Origin: Bacillota bacterium
Lineage (GTDB): Bacteria > Bacillota > Clostridia > Acetivibrionales > DSM-1351
Assembly: GCA_023409265.1 (NCBI GenBank)
Contig: JAEYHZ010000022.1
Span: forward strand, 434,001 to 498,000
Direction of reading: 5' to 3'
DNA: 64,000 nt
Both the position numbers and the translations under genes were made by a program. Under the pieces are notes generated by a model that made no database searches, was not told where the DNA came from, and worked only from the letters and a program-made list of their open reading frames with translations. The stretch's first letter is position 1. Each line of letters opens with the position of its first letter. Below, piece by piece: positions 7,842 through 17,057 of the stretch.

Positions 7842-10403
7842 ATGAGACCTAATGAAAAAGCTGCAGTTGGTAATGAAGAGCAGCCAAAGAAGAAGAAAAA
7901 GAAAAAATCTTCTCCTTATGTTCAATTTACCTTTGCAGTTATTAAGACAGTATTGGTTATCCTCATATCTTTAGGGTGTGTTTTTGGTGGAGTTTTAGGG
8001 GGAGCTGTTTTCGGATATGTAAAAAACGCGCCACCTATAACGCCAGATCAACTGGACATAACGAAAATGAAAATGACCTCTTTCATATATGATAAGGATG
8101 GAAATGAAATAGCCCAGATAAAGGGCAGTGAAAACAGAGTACTGGTTGATCATTCAGAAATACCCGACAATATGAGAAATGCATTTATTGCCATAGAAGA
8201 TTCCAGATTTAGAACCCATAACGGTATGGATATCAAGCGTTTTGTAGGCGCTGCTTTTGAATATATTATTACCTTTGGCAATGCCTCCTATGGCGGTAGT
8301 ACCATAACACAGCAGCTTGTAAAAAATATTACAGGAAATGAAGAATCAACTATTAAAAGAAAGGTTCAGGAAGCCTGGCAGGCCATGGCTCTTGAAAAAG
8401 TCCTTTCCAAGGATCAGATTCTTGATAACTATATGAACCGAATTACAACCGGTTCAGGTGTTTACGGTGTTCAGGCCGCTGCCAAGAAATTTTTCAACAA
8501 GGATGTAAAGGATCTTTCTTTGGCAGAATGCGCATGTATCGCCGGAATTACGAAATCACCGGGTCTTTATGATCCCACACTCAGTGAAAAAAATAAGGAA
8601 AGAAATAAAGTCCGACAAAAGGTTATACTTGATGAAATGCTTTCCCAGGGCTATATTAGTCAAAATGAACACGGTGAAGCAGTTTCCGAAGAGCTTAAAT
8701 TTTATCAGCCCAAGGAAGAGGAAACTAAAACTGTAACCAATGTTCAGAGTTACTTTGTAGATTACGTTTTAACAGAAGTAAAAAAAGATCTCATGAAGAA
8801 GTACAATCTTTCAAGCGATGCTGCAAGTATTAAAATCTACAACAGCGGTTTAAAGATATATACAACTCAGGACTCAAATATTCAAAAGATTATGACAGAG
8901 GAATTCACAAGCATTAAGAATTTCCCTGTAAACGAAAAGATAAGCAATCCTGATATGCAGGCACAGGGGGCCATGTTGGTACTTGATCCTGCCAATGGCC
9001 AAATCAGAGGTATGTATGGCGGCTATGGGAAAAAGACAGCAAACTTTACCCTTAATAAGGCCACATCAATGCAAAGACAGCCTGGTTCAACCTTTAAGCC
9101 AATAGCAGTCTATGCTCCATCTATTGATTTGGGCATTATCACTCCAGCGACTGTTGTTGATGATGTTCCTGTTTACATGGACAGCAAAAAACCCAATGTT
9201 CCCTACCCGACAAACGTGGAGTCTGGAACATATGAAGGACTTATTTCCATAAGAAAAGCTATCACTAAGTCTCAGAACGTTGTAGCTGCAAAACTATTCA
9301 GAGACTATCTCGGAGCAGACAAGTCCCTGGCTTATTTGAAAAAGGTACACATTGACAGACCGAAGGAAGGCTATGTTTCTATGGCACTTGGTGGTCTGTA
9401 CGAAGGCGTTAACCCTTTGATCATGGCTTCAGCCTATGTTCCCTTTGCTAATAAGGGTGTATATCTTGAGCCCATAGCCTACACAAAGGTTACCGATGAC
9501 AAAGGAAATATCCTCCTTGACAAGAAGCAGACACAGGATAAGAATATAGCGTACAAGGAAACCACCGCTTTCCTCATGACAAGTATGATGAAAGATGTTG
9601 TTACAAACGGTACGGCAGCCGGTGCCATGCCGGGAACTAAAGGCTTAAAATTCGGCCAGGTTAAAAACAAGTCCGGGAAAATTATCCCTACAGCCGGTAA
9701 AACAGGAACTACTGAAGACAATAAGGATAAATGGTTTGTTGGATACTCTCCCTACTATGTAGGAGCAACCTGGTATGGTTACAACACTCCCAAATCCCTT
9801 AAGAAACCTGAAAGGAATCAGGCATTGTACCTTTGGAACAGGGTAATGAACAGAATTCATGCCAATCTGGAAGTAAAGGACTTCAATCCTGCTCCTGCTG
9901 AAATCGTTAAGAAATCTGTATGTATGGATTCCGGCAAGGTACCGGGGCCTTATTGCAGTCGTGACCCGCGCGGCAGCCGGATTGTTACAGAATATTTTGC
10001 AAAAGGAACAGAGCCAAGCAGCTCTGAGGCATGTGACGTTCACATTCTTGCTAAAGTAGATATAAACAGCAAGGATCTATATGGAAGGCCTTTGTTGGCA
10101 AATGAATTCTGTCCTCCTGAATCAGTGCAGGAAAGAGTATTTATCAAGAGACCGGAACCGTTCCTTCCAAAAGATCCAAGCAACAAGTCCTTGGCTTCTC
10201 AGATTAAGGACTGGATGTATGAGCTTCCGCAAGGTGAATTCTGTACTATTCACAGTCAATCAACTGTGATACCAACAGGGCCTACATCAAATCAGTCTAC
10301 AACAGGCGATAATCTGGATCCTGTAACTGAAAATCCTCAGGGGTCTAATACAGAAGAGTTACCTGACGAGCAGCCTGATGATGGAATGGACGTAATACCT
10401 TAG
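7842..10403 (+). CDS. class A penicillin-binding protein 1A (transglycosylase/transpeptidase)
   Basis: 853-residue bifunctional peptidoglycan synthase. It has a lysine-rich cytoplasmic N-terminus, a membrane anchor at about 29-60, a GT51 glycosyltransferase domain (EDSRF near 118; GGSTITQQLVKN near 150) and a transpeptidase domain with the acylated serine in PGSTFKP (near 414), SQN (near 480) and KTGTT (near 619). The C-terminal ~100 residues end in an acidic, Pro/Gly/Asp-rich tail of unknown use. All catalytic motifs are intact. GGGAGG precedes the ATG. Monocistronic between its own promoter and terminator. Confidence 0.96.
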   Translation: MRPNEKAAVGNEEQPKKKKKKKSSPYVQFTFAVIKTVLVILISLGCVFGGVLGGAVFGYVKNAPPITPDQLDITKMKMTSFIYDKDGNEIAQIKGSENRVLVDHSEIPDNMRNAFIAIEDSRFRTHNGMDIKRFVGAAFEYIITFGNASYGGSTITQQLVKNITGNEESTIKRKVQEAWQAMALEKVLSKDQILDNYMNRITTGSGVYGVQAAAKKFFNKDVKDLSLAECACIAGITKSPGLYDPTLSEKNKERNKVRQKVILDEMLSQGYISQNEHGEAVSEELKFYQPKEEETKTVTNVQSYFVDYVLTEVKKDLMKKYNLSSDAASIKIYNSGLKIYTTQDSNIQKIMTEEFTSIKNFPVNEKISNPDMQAQGAMLVLDPANGQIRGMYGGYGKKTANFTLNKATSMQRQPGSTFKPIAVYAPSIDLGIITPATVVDDVPVYMDSKKPNVPYPTNVESGTYEGLISIRKAITKSQNVVAAKLFRDYLGADKSLAYLKKVHIDRPKEGYVSMALGGLYEGVNPLIMASAYVPFANKGVYLEPIAYTKVTDDKGNILLDKKQTQDKNIAYKETTAFLMTSMMKDVVTNGTAAGAMPGTKGLKFGQVKNKSGKIIPTAGKTGTTEDNKDKWFVGYSPYYVGATWYGYNTPKSLKKPERNQALYLWNRVMNRIHANLEVKDFNPAPAEIVKKSVCMDSGKVPGPYCSRDPRGSRIVTEYFAKGTEPSSSEACDVHILAKVDINSKDLYGRPLLANEFCPPESVQERVFIKRPEPFLPKDPSNKSLASQIKDWMYELPQGEFCTIHSQSTVIPTGPTSNQSTTGDNLDPVTENPQGSNTEELPDEQPDDGMDVIP

Positions 10404-10478
10404 AGATACCGGTGTTATTAACTATTAATAATTATGGTAGAATACTGATAAAATAAATAAAAATACAGTTAGAATTAT

Positions 10479-10513
10479 AAAACCGACCATAATCATATAT
10501 GGTCGGTTTTTCA
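10479..10513 (+). terminator. intrinsic terminator after the PBP1A gene
   Basis: AAAACCGACCATA / TATGGTCGGTTTTT stem with a short AT loop and T tail. Confidence 0.88.
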
Positions 10514-10516
10514 AAT

Positions 10517-10612
10517 GGTTTATGTTTATACTTTTGGTTTATATTTATACTTTCGGTTTATAATTTATACTTTCAGTTTATATTTATACTTTCAGTTTAT
10601 ATTTATACTTTT
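10517..10612. repeat. five tandem copies of a 19-bp AT-rich unit
   Basis: Units of about GGTTTATATTTATACTTTC at 10517-10535, 10536-10554, 10555-10574 (one base longer), 10575-10593 and 10594-10612. It sits between the converging 3' ends of the PBP1A gene and proB, immediately after the PBP terminator. There is no spacer variation, so it is a minisatellite-like array and not a CRISPR. Confidence 0.9.
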
Positions 10613-10629
10613 ATAAACATTAAATCCTA

Positions 10630-11448
10630 TTAATCCTTCCCAACAAAAACAGTTCCAATTTCCTGACCGTTTATAATGTCAATAACGGATTCAGGATGGC
10701 TGCCATTGGTCAGCACCACATTAACGCCCGCTTTAGTAGCAATTTTTGCTGCTTTAAGTTTGGTTACCATTCCGCCTGTTCCACGCTTGGTTCCGGCTCC
10801 GTCAGCAAAGCACTCGATCTCTGGAGTAATCTCCTCTATAACCGACAACAGCTTTGAGTCGGGATTCTTTCTTGGATCGCAGTCATAGAACCCATCTATA
10901 TCAGATAGAATTATTAAAAGATCAGCTCTTATTAGCTTTGAAACTATTGCTGACAAGGTATCGTTTTCACTGAAGGTATCTTTCTGACCTACCTTAAGCT
11001 CTACAATTGACACAGAGTCATTTTCATTAACAATAGGTACTATACCCTTTGCCAACAGTGTTTCAAAGGTATTAACAACATTTCTGCTGCAGGTTTCATC
11101 ACCAACTATATCTCTTGTCAAAAGAATCTGGGCGACTATATGGCCGTACTCGGAAAAGAATTTACTGTACATGTGCATCAGCTCGCACTGGCCTACGGCA
11201 GCAACAGCCTGCTTCTCACGAATGGTTTTCGGCCTCTCGGGAAGCTTGAGCTTATCAACGCCCACACCAATAGCCCCCGAAGTCACAAGAACCACCTCCT
11301 TGCCTTGATTTGAAAGGTCGGATATAATTCTGGCCAGTTTATCGATTCTTGTAAAGTTAATTTTACCCGTTTCATATGTCAGTGTAGATGTTCCAACCTT
11401 AATTACAATACGGTGTGCATCCTTTAATTCTTCTCTTTTAAAGTTCAT
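10630..11448 (-). CDS. proB: glutamate 5-kinase
   Basis: 272 residues; phosphorylates glutamate, the first step of proline synthesis. The amino-acid-kinase fold motifs are visible: IVIKVGTSTLT near the N-terminus, VLVTSGAIGVG, IVNENDSV and LIILSDIDGFYDCDPR. The short form without a C-terminal PUA domain is seen. ATG 11448 is chosen because GGAGGG lies 6 nt upstream; a 20-codon longer reading is possible but has no ribosome site. proA is not adjacent, so the proline pathway is split in this genome. Confidence 0.95.
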   Translation of the reverse strand: MNFKREELKDAHRIVIKVGTSTLTYETGKINFTRIDKLARIISDLSNQGKEVVLVTSGAIGVGVDKLKLPERPKTIREKQAVAAVGQCELMHMYSKFFSEYGHIVAQILLTRDIVGDETCSRNVVNTFETLLAKGIVPIVNENDSVSIVELKVGQKDTFSENDTLSAIVSKLIRADLLIILSDIDGFYDCDPRKNPDSKLLSVIEEITPEIECFADGAGTKRGTGGMVTKLKAAKIATKAGVNVVLTNGSHPESVIDIINGQEIGTVFVGKD

Positions 11449-11602
11449 TTCGGCCCTCCATGTGCTTGGTTCTCCAACTGAAACCCAACGTACCATTTTT
11501 AAGCACAAAAAAATATTATATAATTTTCTATTATACAGATAATTTATATTTATACAACAGACAAAATTATATAATATTTTTATAACAGGATATAAATTTA
11601 CA

Positions 11603-12304
11603 TCACATTTCCTTACCGGCTGACAAGTCTTTAACCCTCTTCTGGAAAGTTAAAGCTTCTCTGAGGCTTTCCAGCTTCCTTATTACGTATTGATTCTCAA
11701 ATACAAAGAATAGTATAATAGCCAGAATTGTTGACGCTACTGCGTCCAAAATACTGTGCTGCTTTACAAACCAGGTAGATAAATATATGGATACGCATAT
11801 GACAGCTGAAGATATCTTTAATATAAGATTTCTGTTATGTTTGAAAACAAACAATGTAATCAATAAAGTATCCATCATATGAATACTTGGGAAACAATTA
11901 TAGGGTTTATCATTTCCATATATAATGAGTACCATCTTCTGCAAAAGGTTTGTTCCGGGAACATTTGGCCTTGGTACAGTCGTTGGGAAAAAGTAATATA
12001 CTATAAAGCATATCATCATACCCGTTACTATGCTGAATAGAAGCTTGTAATAGGTTTTATAATCAGTATAGGCCAATATAAGCAGTGCACCAAAGGTATA
12101 TACATACCAAAAGATATAAGGTATTATAAACCACTCGTTAAAAGGAATAAACTTATCCAAATATATAGTGATATCATAAGCTCTGGTGGTAGTTAAATTT
12201 ATCAGAAAATATATCCCCTGTGCGGCAGGTACCAAAAGCATAAACAGCAGCCTCAAAAAATAACCTTTAAATCCGTTTGTCTTCAACAATTCAGCGTTCA
12301 TCAT
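11603..12304 (-). CDS. PAP2-family membrane phosphatase
   Basis: 233-residue protein with about six membrane segments. It carries the PAP2 motifs FPSIHMM (motif 2, catalytic histidine) and KQHSILD (motif 3), and a weak motif 1 region before residue 125. The family removes phosphate from lipid phosphates such as phosphatidic acid or undecaprenyl pyrophosphate; the substrate here is unknown. It is the last gene of the marR-yvaD-PAP2 run, separated from yvaD by 82 bp. Confidence 0.85.
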   Translation of the reverse strand: MMNAELLKTNGFKGYFLRLLFMLLVPAAQGIYFLINLTTTRAYDITIYLDKFIPFNEWFIIPYIFWYVYTFGALLILAYTDYKTYYKLLFSIVTGMMICFIVYYFFPTTVPRPNVPGTNLLQKMVLIIYGNDKPYNCFPSIHMMDTLLITLFVFKHNRNLILKISSAVICVSIYLSTWFVKQHSILDAVASTILAIILFFVFENQYVIRKLESLREALTFQKRVKDLSAGKEM

Positions 12305-12386
12305 TTTCTCCCATAAGGTACTTTATTATACAACATAATATAATACGTACTATTTTAATAAATGTTTGTGTTTTTTCAAAAGCAAA

Positions 12387-12788
12387 TTAATGGTTTTTAG
12401 CCTCTGTCAGACTCTTCACCAAACCTTTAATGAAAAATAGCGGATAAATAATCAGGTATAGATTCGGTATCCACCATGTCAGATCAAAATCTTTTTGCAA
12501 AACCCAAAAGGATATGGCCTGTAAACCTGAACAAAAGGTCAGTGTAAGAGAAAGTAAACTGATAACTCTCCATCTTTCCTTCCCTTTTGAGTATAAATAC
12601 AGACTGACAAGTCCGGTCAGTGAAATTAATATATCAAGAGGGAAAAATGACCAGTTCCATGACTCCAGTATGGGATTTGCATAATCCTTAAACAACAATT
12701 GTTCAGGTATCAAGTGTAATAAAGTAATAGTCCAGTAGAAGATAAAACTTATATCTGTTACCAGAAAAAAGTATTTCAGCTTCTTCAT
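12387..12788 (-). CDS. YvaD-family (DUF5360) membrane protein
   Basis: 133 residues with four membrane segments and the conserved stretch 'NPILESWNWSFFPLDILIS' typical of YvaD/DUF5360 proteins of Firmicutes, whose function is unknown. Its start overlaps the MarR stop by 4 nt (ATGA), so it is translationally coupled to the regulator and probably belongs to its regulon. Confidence 0.75.
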   Translation of the reverse strand: MKKLKYFFLVTDISFIFYWTITLLHLIPEQLLFKDYANPILESWNWSFFPLDILISLTGLVSLYLYSKGKERWRVISLLSLTLTFCSGLQAISFWVLQKDFDLTWWIPNLYLIIYPLFFIKGLVKSLTEAKNH

Positions 12789-13243
12789 TTACTTTCTCCA
12801 ATCCTTCTTACTCCCGCTTCTTCAGTCAATTTACACACAACCTTGTCCAAGGAATCACTTAGCACGTCAATCTGCTCAGTTGAAAAAATATTATTAAAAA
12901 GATTAGAAAGCTTTTCGTATAATTGGTAGTCACCCTCAATAATTTTCAGACCCTTTTCTGTAAGGTTCAAATAAAAAATCCTTTTGTCCTCTCCGGACTG
13001 TGTCCTTTCAACAAGACCATTTTTCTCAAGCCTTCTTACCATTGCTGATATGGCAGGCTTTGTTAGATTTAATCTTAATGCCAGCTCCCCCAATTTTGGC
13101 TTGCCTGACTGATAAATTTCGGTTAAATAGTAATAATCGTTCATATTAAAACTATGAGCGTCACCTAGTAAAGTTTTATTAATATTATTAAGTGATTCCT
13201 TCCAAAAATAGTTAGAGATGAAGGCAATATTTTTTTCTAGCAT
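12785..13243 (-). CDS. MarR-family transcriptional regulator
   Basis: 152 residues with a winged-helix domain. The recognition region is 'LGELALRLNLTKPAISAMV' and the wing is 'RTQSGEDKRIFYLNLTEKG' (family-typical D-x-R). ATG 13243 has a strong GGAGG site 5 nt upstream; a 13-codon longer start lacks one. It probably represses its own operon (marR-yvaD-PAP2) in response to a small molecule; the ligand is unknown. Confidence 0.92.
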   Translation of the reverse strand: MLEKNIAFISNYFWKESLNNINKTLLGDAHSFNMNDYYYLTEIYQSGKPKLGELALRLNLTKPAISAMVRRLEKNGLVERTQSGEDKRIFYLNLTEKGLKIIEGDYQLYEKLSNLFNNIFSTEQIDVLSDSLDKVVCKLTEEAGVRRIGESK

Positions 13244-13536
13244 TTTTCCTCCAGATATTGATTTGGTGATAAAACCAGCCAAAATACTTAATTATACAAA
13301 TTATTAATTACGCTTTATCTGGCCATCTGTTTATTAGATTAATCAGATATAAATAGTTTAATGTATTTAATTAAATCTTCTTAACTATTTTATCATGGCT
13401 ATAAATAAACTGTAAAGTGTAATTAATTACTAAAAGTGAAGCAGATCAGTAAATAGTCAACTCTCAGAACATAAGCATCTCTCATAACAAAAGACTTCTA
13501 TCATAATAAAAAACCTCGATACCCCCGTGAAATAAC

Positions 13537-13585
13537 AAAAAACCGGAAGGAATGCAGGATAGCCTGTATGTCCTTCCGGTTTTTA
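13537..13585. terminator. orphan bidirectional intrinsic terminator
   Basis: AAAAACCGGAAGGA / TCCTTCCGGTTTTT, a perfect 14-bp stem with A and T tracts so it works on either strand. No intact gene ends next to it. Confidence 0.8.
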
Positions 13586-13606
13586 TATAGTATATTAATA
13601 AGTAAA

Positions 13607-13660
13607 TTATTTAGCAGTTTCTTCTATAGCAACGTGAAACCCTGATTTTACGCTATTTTA
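13607..13660 (-). pseudogene. possible relic of a GGGtGRT-like gene 3' end
   Basis: Minus strand reads HVAIEETAK then stop, close to the last residues VAVAIEESAK of the intact GGGtGRT protein ending at 16038, and about three quarters of the last 27 nt match. The similarity stops there. It is followed by the orphan terminator in the right orientation. Short, so chance remains possible. Confidence 0.25.
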
Positions 13661-13722
13661 AGCCTTAAATACAGGAGCAATATAGCAGTAAACTGCTTTT
13701 AACTACACCTAATTACCGTTTA

Positions 13723-13849
13723 TTACATGTTTGTCTCACTTAGCTGTTCACGGTCATCTCTGCCGCCATACATAATTCGGATAACATTTACTGTGTTTTT
13801 GGATTCGTCCGGCAGATAAAAACACTAAATAATTATCCACAGGAATTAT
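13723..13849 (-). pseudogene. decayed RelE/ParE-family toxin gene, C-terminal fragment with frameshift
   Basis: The minus strand reads IPVDNYLVF in one frame and, after a one-base shift near 13822, FYLPDESKNTVNVIRI then MYGGRDDREQLSE in the next, ending at a stop at 13723. Joined, this is the characteristic C-terminus of a ParE-type toxin (DNYLVFY...VIRIMYGGRD). The N-terminal half and any antitoxin gene are missing. Clearly non-functional; it marks a former toxin-antitoxin locus. Confidence 0.65.
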
Positions 13850-14190
13850 ACAAATCACTTGATAAAGGGGAATTAAAAAAGACTCTCTTAACACAGGTGA
13901 TTGCCACATGCAAGTCAACAACAGTAAAGGAACTGAGACCATCCAAAACAGCATAGTTTCTATTTTTACTTTTAATATGTACTTACTTGACTTATCAGTT
14001 TACAAAATATAACATGGATTTAGTAAGGACAGTTCACACTTGTAGAATGTCGTGCTTTACTGATAATTTATATAATACGTGTGCAAATCCAAACGAACAT
14101 GAATTTTTCCACATTGGACAACATTGAGCATTTTTGAACATAACTTCCCCGTCATGAATCTATATAATGATGGGTATAGGAGATATCACC

Positions 14191-15744
14191 ATGAACTGGA
14201 TACAAGGCTTGACTAAAGCAATCCAATATATTGAGAGCAACCTGACCCATGAAATCACCGTAAATGACGTTGCGAATCATGTGCACGCTTCCAACGCTCA
14301 TTATCAACGTGTGTTTTCTTTGGCAACCGGCATCACCATCGGCGACTATATCCGTAATAGGCGCTTGAGTTTAGCTGGGCAGGACTTACTGCTATCAAAG
14401 AATAGAATCATTGATGTTGCCATGAAATATCAATATGATTCACAGGAGAGTTTTACAAAGGCTTTCACCCGGTTTCACGGTATAACTCCTTATAGCGCAC
14501 GGAAACAAAGCCATCGGTTGAAATACTTCCGTCCGCTGACCATCAATATTTTCATTCAAGGAGGATTTGATATGTCAAGCAATCGTGAAATTTTATCAGT
14601 AGCGCAATACTCATCATATGAGTCGGATTCCATCGCAAGACTGCTTGCAGGCGCGGAATCGCCTCGTATATCAAACAAAATAAAGGAATACAAAAAAATT
14701 GAGCCTTGGCAAAATTATTTTCTTTGTTCCGCCATATGTTCTGTTGGATTAAAACTGGGTTCGGACATTCATGACTACAAGTTTTATGCCAATTTTACCG
14801 GAGACAATTTCACTTATATGTATTCCGAAAAAATCGGCAACCCGGACAATATTCAAGTCGATAGCGGCGTGACCAACTATTTCTTCGCGCCGCAACTTGT
14901 GAAAAAAGCATATACCGCTTTCGGCTATGACTGCATTTATATTTCAAACAGCGAGATCAAAAAGGATTTTCGTGCGGTGATGAAAGCTATCAAAACATCG
15001 GTTGATAAAGACATACCTGTTCTGGCTTGGGGTATGGGCAATGTGACTTATTCGATGACGGATGCAGATGGAAAAAGGTGGGGTCGCCCCTCTCATATGC
15101 CTGAAGGTTGCCTGATTGGCGGCTATGATGAAAATGACGTGTTGTACGTCAATCTCTATTCCGGCCCGGAACGTCTGCCGGAGGGTTCAGTGGATGAGTT
15201 TGGATATTCAGCCATCACAAACGGATTGGATACCACGTATGGATTGTTTTTCGCGGGCGAAAAACTTCTACCCACAGATATGCACCAAATTTATCAAGGC
15301 GTGATTGACTCCATCCCCACGTTTTTGACTTTGCCCCCAACCGAAGGGGATGACGGTATGTATGCGTTCGGCAAGATGGCTTTTGAAACTTGGGCAGAGA
15401 CACTTGAAACAGACTCCTATTTTGAAAACAAAACCGATGAAAAACTCAACGATATTTGCTGGAACTTACATTGCTCTCCCTATTGTTGTGTTTGCACCAG
15501 TTCGGCGTACGACTTTTTCAAGGGCGCAGTCGAACAATATCCCGATTTGACTATGGCTGTAACATTATTACCGCTATATAAAAAAATGCAGGATTACAAG
15601 GATGAAATTTGGGCGATTCAAGGGGGCTTCTACCCACCTAATGATAAGTTCAGAACACATGAATTTAGAGCTCAGATCGCGGATATTTTGCGGAAAATGG
15701 GCGGTGTATGCAATGAAATTTTAATAGCGTATGGGAGTAAGTGA
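14191..15744 (+). CDS. AraC-family regulator fused to a papain/C39-like domain
   Basis: 517 residues. Residues 1-105 form a complete AraC DNA-binding domain (two helix-turn-helix units; ITVNDVANHVHASNAHYQRV and VAMKYQYDSQESFTKAF). After a linker, residues ~130-330 look like a papain/C39-like fold: 'CSAICSVGLKLG' at the position of the nucleophile and 'IGGYDENDVLYVNLYSG' where C39-like proteins have their histidine segment, though the expected His is replaced (PEGCLIGGYD). It is therefore probably a sensor domain and not an active protease (inference). A final ~170-residue helical region follows. ATG 14191 has GGAG 8 nt upstream. Its GC content looks higher than that of its neighbours and it lies beside gene relics, suggesting transfer. 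The target genes are unknown. Confidence 0.8.
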   Translation: MNWIQGLTKAIQYIESNLTHEITVNDVANHVHASNAHYQRVFSLATGITIGDYIRNRRLSLAGQDLLLSKNRIIDVAMKYQYDSQESFTKAFTRFHGITPYSARKQSHRLKYFRPLTINIFIQGGFDMSSNREILSVAQYSSYESDSIARLLAGAESPRISNKIKEYKKIEPWQNYFLCSAICSVGLKLGSDIHDYKFYANFTGDNFTYMYSEKIGNPDNIQVDSGVTNYFFAPQLVKKAYTAFGYDCIYISNSEIKKDFRAVMKAIKTSVDKDIPVLAWGMGNVTYSMTDADGKRWGRPSHMPEGCLIGGYDENDVLYVNLYSGPERLPEGSVDEFGYSAITNGLDTTYGLFFAGEKLLPTDMHQIYQGVIDSIPTFLTLPPTEGDDGMYAFGKMAFETWAETLETDSYFENKTDEKLNDICWNLHCSPYCCVCTSSAYDFFKGAVEQYPDLTMAVTLLPLYKKMQDYKDEIWAIQGGFYPPNDKFRTHEFRAQIADILRKMGGVCNEILIAYGSK

Positions 15745-15800
15745 AATAAATTAAGCATTTTTAGTACCAAAACTACTGCACTATATTTAAATATGCATGC

Positions 15801-15833
15801 AAACACCATAGGTAGAAAATGCATATGGTGTTT
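15801..15833 (+). terminator. hairpin after the AraC/C39-like gene
   Basis: AAACACCATA / TATGGTGTTT perfect 10-bp stem, 57 nt after the stop codon. The tail is only weakly T-rich, so termination is plausible but not strong. Confidence 0.5.
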
Positions 15834-15953
15834 ATTACGATTATATCAATTTCAGTGACCTCATGGATACAAAAATTACTGCTAAAGCATAGTATAAATC
15901 CTGTTAGATATGAATGGAAATTGTGTATAGGCGTAGTGAAGAAAGAAATAGTA

Positions 15954-15991
15954 TAGGAGTGGCACACATTTTCATGCATTAACCACTCCTA
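15954..15991 (-). terminator. hairpin after the GGGtGRT gene
   Basis: TAGGAGTGG / CCACTCCTA 9-bp stem, 47 nt past the GGGtGRT stop codon. On the minus strand it is followed by ATACTATTTCTTTC, an imperfect T tail. Confidence 0.55.
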
Positions 15992-16037
15992 GCCACTTTT
16001 AAAACCCTCTTAAATACGCTATTTACTCTTGTTTACC

Positions 16038-17036
16038 TTATTTTGCACTCTCTTCAATTGCAACTGCTACTGCAACGGTCATACCAACCATCGGGTTGTT
16101 TCCGGCTCCGATGAGACCCATCATTTCAACGTGAGCAGGAACTGAAGATGAACCTGCAAACTGAGCATCACCGTGCATTCTGCCCATTGAATCGGTTAAG
16201 CCGTATGAAGCAGGACCTGCAGCCATGTTATCAGGGTGCAAGGTTCTTCCTGTTCCTCCGCCTGAAGCAACTGAGAAATAGCTCTTATCATTTTCATAGG
16301 ACCACTTCTTGTAAGTTCCTGCAACAAGATGCTGGAATCTGGTTGGGTTAGTTGAGTTACCAGTGATGGAAACGTCAACATTTTCCTTCTTCATGATTGC
16401 AACACCTTCAAGAACATCATTTGCACCATATACTCTAACCTTTGCCTTATCACCGTTTGAATAAGCCTTCGTTCTGACAACATTAAGAGTATCGGTTGAA
16501 AAATCATAATCAGTTTCAACATATGTAAAACCGTTTACTCTTGAAATTATATAAGCAGCATCCTTACCAAGTCCGTTCAATATAACCTGGAGAGGTTCTT
16601 TTCTAACCTTGTTGGCTGTCTTTGCTATACCGATAGCACCCTCAGCAGCTGCAAAGGATTCATGTCCTGCAAGGAAGCAGAAACATTTGGTTTCTTCTTT
16701 AAGAAGCATTGCAGCAAGATTTCCATGGCCTATACCAACTTTTCTTGAATCAGCAACTGAGCCTGGAATACAGAAAGCCTGTAATCCGAGTCCTATTGCT
16801 TCTGCAGCTTCAGCAGCTGTCTTTACACCTTTTTTAATTGCTATACCGCAACCAAGAGTGTAAGCCCATACTGCATTTTCAAATGCTATTGGCTGTATTC
16901 CTCTAACGATAGAGTCTACATCTACACCTCTTGCAGTACAGACATCCTTAACTTCTTCAAGGCTCTTAAATCCGTACTCAGCTAAACATTTTTCTATTTG
17001 AGCTATTCTTCTTTCATAACCTTCAAATCTAACCAC
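16038..17036 (-). CDS. GGGtGRT protein (uncharacterised clostridial family)
   Basis: 332 residues. Carries the family signature GGGTGRT (in 'VASGGGTGRTLHPDNMAAGP') and repeated glycine-rich loops; soluble, no membrane segment. The family is widespread in anaerobic Firmicutes, almost always next to a NifU-like protein, and its reaction is unknown. The first convincing start is GTG 17036, with AGAGAGG about 8 nt upstream; reading from a TTG at 17057 adds seven unlikely residues. It directly follows the NifU-like gene and is surely co-transcribed with it. Confidence 0.88.
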   Translation of the reverse strand: MVRFEGYERRIAQIEKCLAEYGFKSLEEVKDVCTARGVDVDSIVRGIQPIAFENAVWAYTLGCGIAIKKGVKTAAEAAEAIGLGLQAFCIPGSVADSRKVGIGHGNLAAMLLKEETKCFCFLAGHESFAAAEGAIGIAKTANKVRKEPLQVILNGLGKDAAYIISRVNGFTYVETDYDFSTDTLNVVRTKAYSNGDKAKVRVYGANDVLEGVAIMKKENVDVSITGNSTNPTRFQHLVAGTYKKWSYENDKSYFSVASGGGTGRTLHPDNMAAGPASYGLTDSMGRMHGDAQFAGSSSVPAHVEMMGLIGAGNNPMVGMTVAVAVAIEESAK

Positions 17037-17057
17037 AGTATTCACCTCTCTCTTCAA

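Larger units (their letters stand above)
13244..14190. other. 947-bp region without an intact gene (degraded)
   Basis: Contains the marR promoter area, an orphan bidirectional terminator (13537-13585), a possible gene-tail relic (13607-13660) and a decayed ParE-type toxin (13723-13849). A coding-like plus-strand peptide of about 37 residues (13841-13957, ending KELRPSKTA then stop) abuts the toxin relic; it is unidentified. The rest is AT-rich with nothing I can name. Confidence 0.6.

Noticed and set aside
10517..10612. CRISPR-like array
   Set aside because: The units are contiguous with no spacers and no cas genes are present, so it is an ordinary tandem repeat.
13744..13957. 71-codon plus-strand ORF beginning just after a TAG
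   Set aside because: Its first half lies antisense to the clear ParE relic and has no ribosome site or start codon. Only the last ~37 codons look coding-like and no family is recognised.
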